Shown here in pieces: positions 1 to 10,662 of a stretch of 64,000 nt of DNA. The DNA comes from Ahaetulla prasina (lineage: Eukaryota; Chordata; Lepidosauria; Squamata; Colubridae). The notes under the pieces were generated by a model. The model did no database searches and was not told the DNA's origin. It was given only the letters and a program-made list of their open reading frames with translations. The first letter of the stretch is position 1, and every line of letters starts with the position of its first letter. The position numbers and the translations under genes are program-made. The stretch covers positions 15,411,520-15,475,519 of the forward strand of contig NC_080546.1 in assembly GCF_028640845.1 (NCBI RefSeq), in the 5' to 3' direction.

Positions 1-69
1 TCTTCAGAATCCATGGAGTCAAACTTGATTCCTGGTGATTTCATGGAGATACCCATGCAATTATTTTGG

Positions 70-345
70 GTGACAAAGGTAAAGGTTTCTCCTATCCAGT
101 TGTGTCCGATCCTAGGGGACGATGCTCAGCTCCCTTTCCTAGCCATGGGAGCCAGCATTGTCTGAAGACATTTTCCATGGTTATGTGGCCACCATGACTA
201 TACGCCGAGGTACACAGAACGCTGTTACCTTCCCACCAAAGTGAAACCTGTTTATCTACTTGCATTTGCATGCTTTCAAGTTACTAGGTTGGCAGGAGCT
301 GGGTCACACAATGGGAGCTCATGGTCTTGACCCAGCATGTGGGCT
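70..345 (-). mobile_element. tRNA-derived SINE (family B), diverged copy
   Basis: Read on the minus strand this matches the family best preserved at 38108-38463: the shared blocks around CGCTGTTACCTTCCCACCAAA and TGCTAGGTTGGCAGAAGCTGG are recognisable in diverged form. The tRNA-like head is poorly preserved here, so the element is old and probably truncated at its 5' end. No target duplication was found. Confidence 0.7.
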
Positions 346-1107
346 TGCCATGTGTAGGGGAAAATCTCTCCTTTATATAATCCCAAGCAAGGGTCAAGTG
401 CTTGCCAGTCCTTGGTGAAACTTTAGCTCTGGCTCCTCTGAGCTGTATTTCCCTCCTCAGATACGGTACTGTTCTCCAAGTTCCTTCTTCTGAGCTGTCC
501 CCCCACCTCCCATCCCTTCTGCTCCGCTGATTTCTCTGTGCAAGTGAATGATGCAGACAGCTAGGTCAGCAATTGAATGAACACAGGTGGCACAGTGTTC
601 CATTTGTCCTCCACCCCCACCCGCAATAGGCAACACCTGCTGCAATTTCCTTTGTAGTTAGACCTCCCTGACAGCTGGTCTCATCACAGTTTCACTCCGT
701 AGAGAGGGGAGACGCCTGGAATGCAGCTGAAGCTAAATGGGATGCATCTGTCAAAAGGCTTGAATGAAGTCACGTTCATTTCCCAAAGCCAAAAGCCAGG
801 AGAAAATTGTAGACCGGAGGAGTCTTTTGCGGGTAATGCTCAGGCTGGGAACTACAGATGTGCAGAGGTTTGGCTGGATTCGCTGAACATATTGACGGAG
901 GGACAAGCCACCCAGATTACAGCCTCAAGTGTTGTGGAATCTCAGTCTGGGTGGTGAGTGTATGAGGCTCAGTGAGTCACGTAAACCTAGATTAATTAAG
1001 TGGATTAATTAAATTGTGCACTTTGGTTCACCTTCTGGAGACTATGTGAACCTACCCAGTGCTTCTCTTCAGAGCTTCAGCTCCCTGAAGGTAGAACAGA
1101 TGTTATT
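346..1107. other. Low-copy stretch, nothing recognised
   Basis: No LINE, SINE, LTR or terminal inverted repeat was recognised. A frame at 721-957 encodes 78 residues but shows no domain, no splice context and no similarity I know, so I treat it as chance. Confidence 0.4.
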
Positions 1108-1612
1108 TATTTGTCCCCTACCTTTATTGTTTATAATCCCTTGTCCCCCCACAACAATAACAACCCTGTAAGGTGAGTTGGGGTGAGGGACTATGACTGA
1201 CCCAAATTTACTCAGCCAACTTTCATGCCTGGACTAGAACTCTCAGTCGCCTGGTAACTGGCCCAAAGTCACCCAGCCAGCTTTCATGCCTAAGGCAGGA
1301 CTAGAACTCTCAGTCTCCTGGTAAGTCAACCAGCCAGTTTTAATGCCTAAAGTGAGACTAGAACTTTCAGCCTCCTGGTAACAGGCCCAAAGTCACCCAG
1401 CCAGCTTTCTAAAGTTGGGATTAGAACTCTCAGTCTCCTAGTTTCTTACCTGGTGCCTTAACCTCTAGACCAGGGGTGTCAAACTCATGTCATCACGGCA
1501 GCGTCATGTGACGTATCATGACATTTTTCCCCTTTGCTAAACCGAGCGTGGGCGTGGACAGCGCATGACATATCTGTGAGTTTGACAGCCCTGCTCTAGA
1601 CCATGCTGGCTT
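1108..1612 (-). mobile_element. tRNA-derived SINE (family C) with four tandem internal units
   Basis: Minus-strand SINE whose head (GGTCTAGAGGTTAAGGCACC on the minus strand) lies at the right end. The body contains about four tandem copies of a roughly 62-bp unit holding CCCAAAGTCACCCAGCCAGC and GACTAGAACTCTCAGTC (starts near 1200, 1260, 1323 and 1386); each carries a B-box-like GGTTCTAGTCC-type sequence on the minus strand. The head is interrupted by the hAT-type element at 1471-1593. Confidence 0.75.
1471..1593 (+). mobile_element. Short hAT-type MITE, family alpha
   Basis: Terminal inverted repeats CAGGGGTGTCAAACT and AGTTTGACAGCCCTG bound a 123-bp element with no coding capacity. It is flanked by an exact 8-bp duplication CTCTAGAC (1463-1470 and 1594-1601), the hallmark of hAT transposition. 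Removing it restores the head of the SINE around it. Confidence 0.9.
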
Positions 1613-2024
1613 TACCTACATATATTTATGTATACCATGTATTGATTTATTCCATATGTACTGATTTGCGTTTTTATCAGCTTCTGATTTTTTTTTTAAT
1701 TACCCAACATCATCTGTGTGGGTTCTGCATATTTCTCAAGTACTATTTAGCAGAATTAAGTAAGTTGATCTGCAGTAAGATGGCACAATATAAAAAAAAA
1801 GGATTATAGTAATTATGCCAAATCGCATTTTATATATACATAAAAGTATAAAAACCAGCTGTTGAGACAAGTTTTAGAGGTGCTTATAGAGAGACGGGGT
1901 GGGGTGGGGCAGGAACTGTTGCCAAATCATGCCTGTGCGGGGGAATTCACTGAACATCCAAGAGACTGGAGTTAAGGAGCAAACCTCACCCACAATTTAA
2001 TTTCTAAGTTTAGAAAACTTAATA
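1613..2024. other. AT-rich low-copy stretch
   Basis: AT-rich sequence with a TATATATA run near 1831. No repeat family or coding signal was recognised. Confidence 0.35.
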
Positions 2025-2530
2025 CTCCGCCGCCTTCGACAGGAACTGTGTTTAACTCATAGAATCATCTATTGCAATGTCCTTCCTGTTGAAGACTACT
2101 TCAGCTTCAATCACAACAATACAAGAGCAAACAATAGATTTAAACTTAATGTTAACCGCTTCAATCTTGATTGCAGAAAATATGACTTCTGTTACAGAGT
2201 TGTTAATGCTTGGAACACACTACCTGACTCTGTGGTCTCTTCTCAAAATCCCCAAAGCTTTAACCAAAAACTGTCTACTATTGACCTCACCCCATTCCTA
2301 AGAGATCTGTAAGGGGCGTGCATAAGAGCACAAGCGTGCCTACCGTTCCTGTCCTATTGTTTTCTTTCATTATATCCAATTAATATAGTTATTGCATGTT
2401 TATGCTTATATATATATGCTTCTATATTATATAGTTACTTTCATGCTTATGCTTATGCTTATAGTGTTGTGACAAAATAAATAAATAAAAATAAATAAAT
2501 AAAATAAAATAAAATAAATAAATAAAACAA
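2025..2530 (+). mobile_element. CR1-like LINE 3' end (family F) with AAATA tail
   Basis: Conceptual translation around 2095-2300 gives the C-terminal reverse-transcriptase ORF signature RVVNAWNTLPDSVV, typical of jockey/CR1-group LINEs. The untranslated tail (AAGGGGCGTGCATAAG, CGTGCCTACCGTTCCTGTCC) is shared with copies at 35024, 35430 and 40090. It ends in GTTGTGACAAAATAAATAAA and an (AAATA)n run at 2470-2530. The copy is 5' truncated and dead. Confidence 0.85.
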
Positions 2531-3152
2531 TGGCCAGACAAACACTTAAGGAAGATTTAATTCTGCTTTCATACCTGTGGCTGTATAACTGAGGTTGAAT
2601 CACCCATACCACCAACTGAAAAATAAATAGAAAAATTATACTTTTACGTAGCTCTAAGGTCTTGTCTCATTACACCTTGGCTGGCTTCACACATCATACA
2701 AAGTCATGGTTTGTGGAAGATGCCACATTGTTCGAGCTAAGCAGTATGAGTTGGAGTGGGTGGGTCTTGGCTTACTGTGTGGTATGAATGCAATTAATTG
2801 TGGTTTTTACTAAAACACATAGGCTTAGTATGATGTGTGAACCCAGACTCTACTATGGGGTTCCATTGTTACAAAAACAAGCCATTAGGAACTCTACATA
2901 GCAGAGTTTCTGGTAGCCAGAGAGTCTTCAGTAACATACTGGGAAAAATCAGTCCTGAAAGGAATTCTATTGTGATAACAACAGAGATTTTATTCCAGTT
3001 TGGGCTTTAAGGCTGACGCTTCTGTTAAAAGCTTTGTAAGATTTGTAAGGCAATCCAATCTGAATAAAGGAGTAAAATTTCCTTACAGCATTTTTGGAGA
3101 TTGCAAATTTTCTCTGAGAATCTTCTGAGAACTGGACCAATTCAGGTCATTC
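2531..3152. other. Low-copy stretch, nothing recognised
   Basis: No repeat signature or coding frame that I can support. Confidence 0.35.
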
Positions 3153-3412
3153 AGGGGCTGCGGTGTGGCTCAGGCTGTAAGAAGCCTGTTATTAAAACAC
3201 AGCTGCCTGCAATTACTGCAGGTTCTAGTCCCACCAGGTCCAAGGTTGACTCAGCCTTCCATCCTTTATAAGGTAGGTAAAATGAGGACCCAGATTGTTG
3301 GGGGGGCAATAAGTTGATTTTGTAAATATACAAATAGAATGAGACTATTGCCTTACACACTGTAAGCCGCCCTGAGTCTTCGGAGAAGGGCGGGATATAA
3401 ATGTAAATAAAA
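3153..3412 (+). mobile_element. tRNA-derived SINE (family A) with L2-like tail
   Basis: The head carries an A-box-like GTGTGGCTCAGGC and a B-box-like GGTTCTAGTCC. The body has GGTTGACTCAGCCTTCCATC and CAGATTGTTGGGGGG. The 3' end GCCGCCCTGAGTCTTCGGAG with GAAGGGCGGGATATAAAT resembles the 3' end of the L2 LINEs in this window, which suggests those LINEs mobilised it. Ends in an A-rich run. Confidence 0.88.
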
Positions 3413-3499
3413 AAAAAGAAAATTATGTTTTTTGGTCCTTTCATATTTCATTATTGGCTCCCCGTGCAAAATCATATTCATTATTCTATGCAGATGAAG

Positions 3500-3761
3500 C
3501 AGGGGTGAAATCCAGCAGGTTCTGACAGGTTCTGGAGAACCGGTAGCGGAAATTTTGAGTAGTTTGGAGAACCGGCAAATACCATCTCTGGCTGGCCCCA
3601 GAGTGGGGTGGGAATGGGGATTTTGCAGTATCCTTCTCCTGGAGTGGGGTGGGAATGGGGATTTTGCAGTATCCGTCCCCTGTCACGCCCACCAAGCCAC
3701 ATCACCCCCACCAAGGCACACCCACAGAACCGGTAGTAAAAAAAAATGGATTTCACCACTG
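3500..3761 (+). mobile_element. hAT-type MITE, family beta
   Basis: Terminal inverted repeats CAGGGGTGAAATCCAGCAGG and GGATTTCACCACTG. Exact 8-bp target duplication AGATGAAG at 3492-3499 and 3762-3769. The interior has two tandem copies of a GGAGTGGGGTGGGAATGGGG module. The small frames crossing it are chance. Confidence 0.92.
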
Positions 3762-3791
3762 AGATGAAGGTTCATTTCCCAACACTGAACC

Positions 3792-4214
3792 CAGGGATGG
3801 GCTTCAAAATTTTTAGCAAGGGGTTCTCTGCCTGGTTGCTGGGTGGGCGTGGCCATGGTGGGTGTGGCCTAGTCAGCCTTCTGCACCACAGCAGGGTGTG
3901 TGTGTGTCATTTTTGCCCTCCCCGAGCTCCAGAGGCTTTCCTTGAGCCTCTGGGAGGGAGAAACTGGCCTTTCCAGGCTCTGGAGGCCCTCTGGAGGCTG
4001 GAAATGAGCCTGAACATCCAGGAGGCCTGTATTTCACCCTCCCCGAGCCTCTGCACATGCCCTGCACTTACCTGCATCCAAAATGGGCCACGTGGGGACT
4101 CCTGGAAGGGGTGGGTTTGGGTGGGCGGGGCCAGCCAGGAGTGGGATTTGGGGGGGTTCTCCAAACTGCACAGAATCTTAGCTAGAGGTTCTCCCGAACC
4201 TCTGTGAACCCCCA
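3792..4214 (+). mobile_element. hAT-type non-autonomous element, family beta, GC-rich long form
   Basis: Begins CAGGGATGGGCTTCAAAATT and contains GGGTGGGCGTGGCCATGG and CTGCACTTACCTGCATCCAA blocks shared with 7535, 8482, 27967, 30965 and 41317. The right terminus has diverged and an exact 8-bp duplication is not visible; the right boundary is approximate. The 153-residue frame across it is not a gene. Confidence 0.75.
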
Positions 4215-4936
4215 TAAATATTTTTGCGTTTCTACATTGCAGAATGTGAGTAGTATGAAATTTTAAAAACTGATAACACCAAATCATTTTTTTTTCTGTA
4301 CAATGCCGTTCATATCTTGAAACAGCGTGGGGCTTTCTTCCTGTGGAGTTTTAAACAATATTTGCTTCAGCCAAAAGTTATCACAATGCAATGATGCTTG
4401 GAAAGAATGCGAGTCCAGCAAAGCCATTATTGCTCCTTGCGAATCCGATCTTTTTGCACAGTTTGCTTTTCCATTCAGTTTTAAAGGATCCAATATTTGC
4501 ACGTCTCTTTTCATCACTTGGAATGTCAGCTCTGGAGCTTTATTATGCTTTCTACAACTGTTTCTAAGGAAACCTCTTCCTTGTGCCACTGCAGGCCTCT
4601 CTCTCTCTCCTTTAATTAAAGTACACCATCTGTTGGAATCAAAGGCAGGTTTATTTTTTAAAAAAAACACAGGTTGAGGATGATGATGATTAATTACCTT
4701 TTCAAAATAGCAATGTACAGTTCTTGCTCCTGATTTTCTAAAATATGAACAATTAGAGATCTTATCCATATCAGAGTCGAGTTGAATTATCTGGAAGAAA
4801 ATTCACTCAAGTTCCATTAACCAAGAATTCCATGTCTCAATGTAGAGTTTGAACATTAAGATTCAAATGTTCACATTCTTGCTTCTCGTTGAGTCTGATG
4901 GTCATCCCCTTTTTCTAGTTCCCTGACTGGTTAGAA
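4215..4936. other. Low-copy stretch
   Basis: No repeat family recognised. Overlapping frames of 116 and 161 residues on opposite strands (4327-4677 plus, 4284-4769 minus) have no recognisable domains and no start or splice context; a search for conservation would decide whether either is coding. Confidence 0.35.
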
Positions 4937-5490
4937 TAAAAAAATTTTTTATTGGCCAAGTGTGATTGGACACACAAGGAATTTGTCTTGCTGCATATGC
5001 TTTCAGTGTACATAAAATAAAAGATACGTTCATCAAGAATCATAAGGTACAACACTTAATGATAGTCATAGGGTACAAATAAGCAATCGGGAAACAATCA
5101 ATATCAGTATAAATCGTAAGGATACAAGCAACAAAGTTACAGTCATACAGTCATAAGTGGGAGGAGATGGGTGATGGGAACAATGAGAAGATTAATAGTA
5201 GTGCAGACTTAGTAAATAGTTTGACAGTGTTCAGGGAATTATTTGTTTAGCAGAGTGATGGCGTTTGGGAAAAAACTGTCCTTATGTCTAGTTGTTCCGG
5301 TGTGCAGTACTCTGTAGCGTCGTTTTGAGGGTAGGAATTGAAACAGTTTATGTCCAGGATGTGAGGGGTCTGTAAATATTTTCACAGCCCTCTTTTTGAC
5401 TCATGCAGTGTACAGAACCTCAATGGAAGGCAATTGTTTTTTCTGCAGTTCTAATTATCCTTTGAAGTCTGTGTTTGTCTTGTTGGGTTA
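4937..5490 (-). mobile_element. L3/CR1-type LINE 3' end, inverted copy
   Basis: Minus-strand match to the copy at 6358-7043: the tail TGTGTCCAATCACACTTGGC lies at the left and the coding region (complement of CTTCCATTGAGGACCTGTA) at the right. It is 5' truncated and frame-broken. Unlike the other copies it lacks a long ATTCT array. Confidence 0.85.
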
Positions 5491-5699
5491 AGTTAAGATG
5501 TGTAACTTCTTTTGATTATTAGACAGATCATCCATGCTCTCAATGGTCATTGGTCTGTCTCCATAAGGTCATTTTCTCAAAATCAAATACTTTTGTGATG
5601 CTTTATAACAAAGTTCCTTTCATTTTCATCCGAGCAGTTTCCACATTCTCTTTCATTACCTTCACTTTCTTGCTATTCTGTTGAGAAGGTAATCTGTCC

Positions 5700-6270
5700 T
5701 AGGCTGCATTAACAGAGTGATAGAATCAAGATCAGGTGAAGTGTTAAGAAGTACTTTATAATGCCTTGGAATATTGCATCCAGTTTTGGTTGCCATGATA
5801 TAAAAAAAGATGTTGAGAATCTACATTGGACAACTAGAAAGAGTGCAGAGAAGAACAACGAAGATGATTAGGGGACTGGAGGCTAAAACACATGAAAAAC
5901 GGTGGCCAGGAATTGGGCATGTTTAGTTTAATGAAAAGAAGGACTAGAGGAGAATGATAGTGGTGTTCCAATATCTAAGGGGCTGCCACAAAGAGGCATC
6001 CAAAACACCTGAAGGCAAGACAAGACGCAATGGATGGAAACTAATCAAGGAAAGAACCAACCTAGAACTAAGGAGACATTTCCTGACAGTGAGAACAATC
6101 AACCAGTTGAACAACTTGCCTCCAGAGGTTGTGGGTGCTCCATCATGGGAGGCTTTTAAGAAAAGATGTGACAACTAATTATCTGAAATGGTATAGGATT
6201 CTCCTGCCTGAGCAGGGTATTGGACTAGAAGACCTCCAAGGTCCCTTCCAAATCTGTTATTCTGTTATTT
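5700..6270 (+). mobile_element. CR1 LINE 3' end, truncated
   Basis: Plus-strand CR1 fragment. The frame at 5954-6178 holds the CR1 C-terminal features GWKLIKERTNLELRRHFLTV and INQLNNLPPEVV. It is followed by the CR1 3' end with GGACTAGAAGACCTCCAAGG and a tail of TCTGTTATT repeats. It is 5' truncated and internally broken. Confidence 0.88.
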
Positions 6271-6357
6271 TGTCTTTTTCTGATATATGTATTTTTAAAT
6301 AAAAGTCACATTTTCTCTTTCTGTTCCATTTTTTACTGTAGATGTAAAGGACTGTAG

Positions 6358-7043
6358 ATGTAAAGGACAACAAAGAATGTTCTTTCTGCGCCAACTCAGT
6401 AAGTTCAAACTGCCCAAGGAGCTGCTGATCCAATTCTACAGAGGAATTATTGAGTCTGTCATTTGCACCTCTATAACTGTCTGGTTCGGTTCTGCAACCC
6501 AACAAGAAAAACACAGACTTCAGAGGATAATTAGAACTGCAGAAAAAATAATTGCTACCAACCTGCCTTCCATTGAGGACCTGTATACTGCACGAATCAA
6601 GAAGAGGGCCGTGAAAATATTTGCAGATCCCTCGCATCCTGGACATAAACTGTTTCAACTCCTACCCTCAAAATGACGCTATAGAGCACTGCACACCAGA
6701 ACAACTAGACACAAGAACAGTTTTTTCCCGAAGGCCATCACTCTGCTAAACAAATAATTCCATCAACACTGTCAGACTATTTACTGAATCTGCACTAATA
6801 TTAATCATTTCATAGTTCCCATCACCAATCTCTTTCCACTTATGACTGTATGACTATAACTTGTTGCTGGCAATCCTTATGATTTATATTGATATATTGA
6901 CCATCAATTGTGTTGTAAATGTTGTACCTTGATGAACGTATCTTTTCTTTTATGTACACTGAGAGCATATGCAGCAAGACAAATTCCTTGTGTGTCCAAT
7001 CACACTTGGCCAATAAAATTCTATTCTATTCTATTCTATTCTA
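6358..7043 (+). mobile_element. L3/CR1-type LINE 3' end with ATTCT tail
   Basis: The frame at 6377-6676 is the C-terminal part of a LINE reverse-transcriptase ORF, with the block FADPSHPGHKLFQLLP near residues 84-97. The 3' UTR contains ACACTGAGAGCATATGCAGC and CAATCACACTTGGCCAATAA and passes directly into four or five ATTCT units (7020-7043). It is a dead, 5'-truncated copy and the best-preserved coding end of this family here. Confidence 0.88.
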
Positions 7044-7534
7044 GATTTCTGTGCCTTCCTTGTCTATTTTTTTTCCAACAGTCACTTTTGACACTACTAA
7101 ATAATGTCTCAGACTATTACCTTCCCACCACAGTGGCATTTTTCACTAATGCTTTCCCCATTTCGTTATGTTCAGTGAAATCAATTGTATATTTTAATTC
7201 ATTTTTTTCCTTCATGTAATCGTGAAAAGACTTTTGCTTAAACCATGTATCCGAAGCACTCAAAACCTTTCCTAAATAGATGGTCACCAAACATTTACCA
7301 TCATTACTCTTCATGGGTCTCCAAAAAAAAAAAAGACAAATCACTTTTTCTTATTCCATTTTCACCCATTCGCTTGTGTTATAGACACAAGGGTAATTTC
7401 CCAATGAATTGTGTTCATTGTGCAATTTCCCTTAAAACTCTTGTCCGATTCTTCCATGATCACCATTAACCTGAACGTAGTAGACATACAACACACATTT
7501 ATTTAAACTTGTTTTATGTATAGTCAGAAACACA
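7044..7534. other. Low-copy stretch
   Basis: No repeat signature or supported gene. It contains one A-rich run near 7322-7334. Confidence 0.35.
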
Positions 7535-8009
7535 CAGTGGTGGCATTCAAATAATTTAACAATAATTTGCCCTAATGACCGGCTGGGTAGGCGTGGCCAT
7601 GGTGGGCGTGACAGGCAGCATTCAACCTCCTGCACCACCACCCCCGGGAACAAAAACAGGCTGCGGGGGGGATGCGCCGCCCCTGTGCCCTGTTTTGGGC
7701 CTAGTAGGCCTCCCTGCAGGCTCCTGTGGGCAAAAATGGGCTGCAGGGGGCCCGTGCCGCACTCCCTGTGCCCCATTTTGGGCCTGGTTCCTGCAGTTTT
7801 GCTCCTGGGAGCAAAAACGGGCCACGGGGGTGGGGGTGGGGAGTACCGCAACTCCCATGCCCCAATTTTGGGCCTAGTAGGCCTCCCTGCACTTACCTGG
7901 GAGCCAAAATTGGGTGCGTGGGGACTCCTGGAATGGGCTGGGCGGGGCCACCAGCAATTTAACTACCAGTTCACCCGAACCGGCCTGAACTGGCTGAATC
8001 CCACCACTG
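7535..8009 (+). mobile_element. hAT-type non-autonomous element, family beta, GC-rich long form
   Basis: Terminal inverted repeats CAGTGGTGGCATTCAAATAA and GGCTGAATCCCACCACTG. The flanks GAAACACA (7527-7534) and GAAGCATA (8010-8017) match at six of eight bases, consistent with a decayed target duplication. The interior has GC-rich modules built around GGGCCTAGTAGGCCTCCCTG; the many overlapping frames come from base composition. Confidence 0.85.
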
Positions 8010-8452
8010 GAAGCATACATATAGAGGGATACATTTAATCTTGTATAACCAGAAAGGTAGATTTTGAAACCAAAATAAATAATAAAACCAAACATAATTA
8101 TTTTATAATTTTCAAGCCCCTTCCATTCTCTGTCCCCCCTCCAGACATGCTTTCCTGCTGAATCCCCCAACTACAATTAGAGAAAACATAAACTGACAAT
8201 AACAATATAAGGAGAACATTCAGGTAAATATTTTTTTTACCTGATTAAAATTAAAATTAGGTAAACATTTTATTAAACAAGTTGGTACTTCATGCACATA
8301 ATTGCTGTATTCTGTGCAACATAAATCAAATGCTAATCTAATAACATTTTCATAGATTTGATTTGGCTAGAAGGCAGTCCGGGTTTAATTTTGCAAGAGG
8401 TTTATTAAATATCTATTAAGGGTCAAGACTATGAAAAAGCAATAGAATGGAA
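8010..8452. other. AT-rich low-copy stretch
   Basis: Nothing recognised apart from AT-rich runs. Confidence 0.35.
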
Positions 8453-9066
8453 AGGAGAGCCAGTTTGGCAAAGTGGTTAGGCAGGAGTGGGATTGAAAAA
8501 TTTCAGCAAACAGTTTACTGCTTGGTTGCTGAGTGGGCGTGGCTATGCGTGGCCATGGGGGCGTGGCCTACTCAGCCTCCTGCACCATGGCGGGGGTGCG
8601 ACGTTTTCACCTTCCCCAGGTTCTGGAGGCTTTCCTAGAGCCTCCAGGAGGGCAAAAACGGCCTCCCCCGAGCTCCGGGGCCCTCCGGAGGCCGGAAACA
8701 GGCTCGTTTCTGGACTTCTGGTACTTCCAATAGGCCCGTTTTTTGCCTTCCCAGAGCCTCCGCGTGCGCCCTGCACTTACCTGGCATCCAAAATAGGGTG
8801 TGTGGAGACTCCTGGGAGGGGAGGGGCGGGGTGGGCAGTTTAACTAGTTTGGTGAACCAGATTAACCAGTTCAGCGAAGCAGATTAAGATTAACATCCAG
8901 TTCACCCAAACTGGTCAGAATTGGCTGAATCCTACCCCTGTGGTTAAGGGATCAGGCTAGAAACCAGGAAACACTGGATTCTAGTTTCACAGAGTTTGTG
9001 TGGGTGACTTTGGGCCAGACACTGAGTTTCAGCTCTAGGAAGGAGGCAATGGCAAACTAATTCTGA
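8453..9066 (+). mobile_element. tRNA-derived SINE (family C), split by a hAT-type element
   Basis: The head GAGCCAGTTTGGCAAAGTGG begins at about 8456. After the insertion at 8482-8940 it continues with AGGCTAGAAACCAGGA, a B-box-like region and GGTGACTTTGGGCCAGACAC. Only one internal unit is present, unlike the copy at 1108-1612. Confidence 0.78.
8482..8940 (+). mobile_element. hAT-type non-autonomous element inside a SINE
   Basis: Starts CAGGAGTGGGATTGAAAAAT and ends GGCTGAATCCTACCCCTG. The flanks TGGTTAGG (8474-8481) and TGGTTAAG (8941-8948) are an 8-bp duplication with one mismatch. Removing it rejoins the SINE head GTGGTTAAGG. Confidence 0.9.
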
Positions 9067-9117
9067 CATATAAAAATTTTTTTATATTGAAAATTTATAT
9101 TTATTGAAAATTTTTCA

Positions 9118-9585
9118 AATTTTTATACCGCCCTTCTCCAAGGACTCAGGGCAGTGTACAGCATAAATAAAATACAAATACCCAAAAATTTTTAAAATAC
9201 AATATCCAATTAAAAATCTAATTCAATAGCTGTATATTTAAAATTACTAAGTAAAAAAATTACAAAATAAATTAAAATCCCTTAAAAACCCACTAAAAGC
9301 CCTCAGAATTAAAACTTGTCAATTTAAGCCAGCCCCGCTTGGTGAAAAAAGAAAGTTTTGAGCTCACGCTTAAAGGTCCGAAGATCAGGGAGAAGACGTA
9401 GTCCCACAGGTAAATTGTTCCACAGCGCCGGAGCCCCCACAGAGAACGCTCTTCCCCTGGGGGCCGCCAGTCGACATTGGTTGGCCGACGGCACCCTAAG
9501 GAAGCCCTCCCTGTGAGAGCGCACTGGTTGGTGGGAGGTAACTGGCGGCAGCAGGCGGTCCCGTAAGTATCCCGGTCATATTACC
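9118..9585 (-). mobile_element. L2 LINE 3' end
   Basis: Minus-strand copy with the 3' end TACCGCCCTTCTCCAAGGAC at the left. The frame at 9324-9524 encodes the L2-type C-terminus with PRGRAFSVGAPALWNNLPVG and TFKRELKTFFF. It is 5' truncated and dead. Confidence 0.9.
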
Positions 9586-9999
9586 AAGAAAATTGCATGG
9601 TCTTGTCCAGACAGTTGCTAGGAGTCAACACTGACCTGAAGGGACTGTCTGTCTATCCATCTACCTATCTCCACAACAAGGTAGATTTTTATATTATAAA
9701 AATCAGAAGAGAAGGAGGAAGTCCGAAAATCCAAAAAAATTAAACTTGGCTGTGATAACATCTGTCCTTAACCACTGTATTCATTTTACAAGGTCATTCA
9801 TAAGAAATACCTTGAATGGCTTCATGTCTAAAACACTTTAGGACTTCATGGTTGATTGTAACATCTTGCCTGAGGAAGCATTCTGTAGTTCTCACAATTT
9901 TGTACTATTAATTCACTTTTGATAGCCACAATCTTACAATTATTTAATTGCAGGTATCGGATTTTGGTGGGGGGTTTTTATGGATGAAATGGCTAGTCA
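9586..9999. other. Low-copy stretch
   Basis: Nothing recognised. Confidence 0.35.
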
Positions 10000-10662
10000 A
10001 TGGGGAAGCCAGATTCACTTAACAACCATCTTACTAACTTAACAATTGAATCAGAATCAGAATAGCATTGGACGGGATCTTAGAGGTCTTCTAGTCCAGC
10101 CCTCTGTTTAAACAGGAGACCCTATACCATTTCAGACAAGTGACTGTCCAGCCTATTCTTAAAAACCTCCAGTGATGAAGCGCCCACAACAAGTGAAGGC
10201 AAGGTGTTCCACTGGTAAATTGTCCTCAATATTAGGAAGTTTCTCCTTAATTCCAGGTTGCTTCTCTCCTTGATTAGTTTCCATCCATTGTTTCTTTTCT
10301 TGCCCTCTGGTGCTTTGGAAAATAAACTGACCCCCTCCTCTTTGTGGCAGTCTCTCAAATAGTGGAATACTGCTATCATGTCCCCCCTAGTCTTTCTTTT
10401 CTCTAGACTAGCCAGATCCAAATCCTGCAACCCTTCTTCATATTCATATTTAGTCTCCAGGCCTTTAATCATCTTAGTTGCTCTTCTTTGCACTTTTTCC
10501 AAAGTCTCAACATTTTTTAAAATAACCATCTTACTAACTTAACAATTCCAAATGATTCACTCAACAGCAGTGGCAAGAAAAGTCGTAAAACAGGGCAAAA
10601 CTTACTTGAATGTTTCACTTAGCAATATAAATTTTGGACTCCGTTGTGGTCATAAGTTGAGG
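10000..10662 (-). mobile_element. Tigger-like MITE, split by CR1
   Basis: Minus-strand copy of the family with CAGGTAGTCCTCGACTTACG termini: the left part has GGGGAAGCCAGATTCACTTA, the right part GGTCATAAGTTGAGGACTCC. The CR1 fragment at 10048-10523 interrupts it. The left end is lost. Confidence 0.8.
10048..10523 (-). mobile_element. CR1 LINE 3' fragment with long target duplication
   Basis: Minus-strand CR1. The frame at 10122-10529 carries the C-terminal ORF2 region, including LEKVQRRATKMIKGLE and LEVFKNRLDSHL. The 3' tail at the left consists of GAATCA repeats. The 24-bp sequence starting AACCATCTTACTAACTTA is present at both sides (10024-10047 and 10524-10547), so this is a clean insertion into the Tigger-like element. 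Confidence 0.92.

Noticed and set aside
3492..3769. Short tandem GGAGTGGGGTGGGAATGG modules as a promoter or G-quadruplex element
   Set aside because: The same modules recur in other copies of the hAT-type family, so they are best explained as part of the transposon.
4284..4769. 161-codon minus-strand frame
   Set aside because: No known domain, overlapping plus-strand frame of similar quality, and no start, splice or polyadenylation context; kept only as a note for conservation testing.
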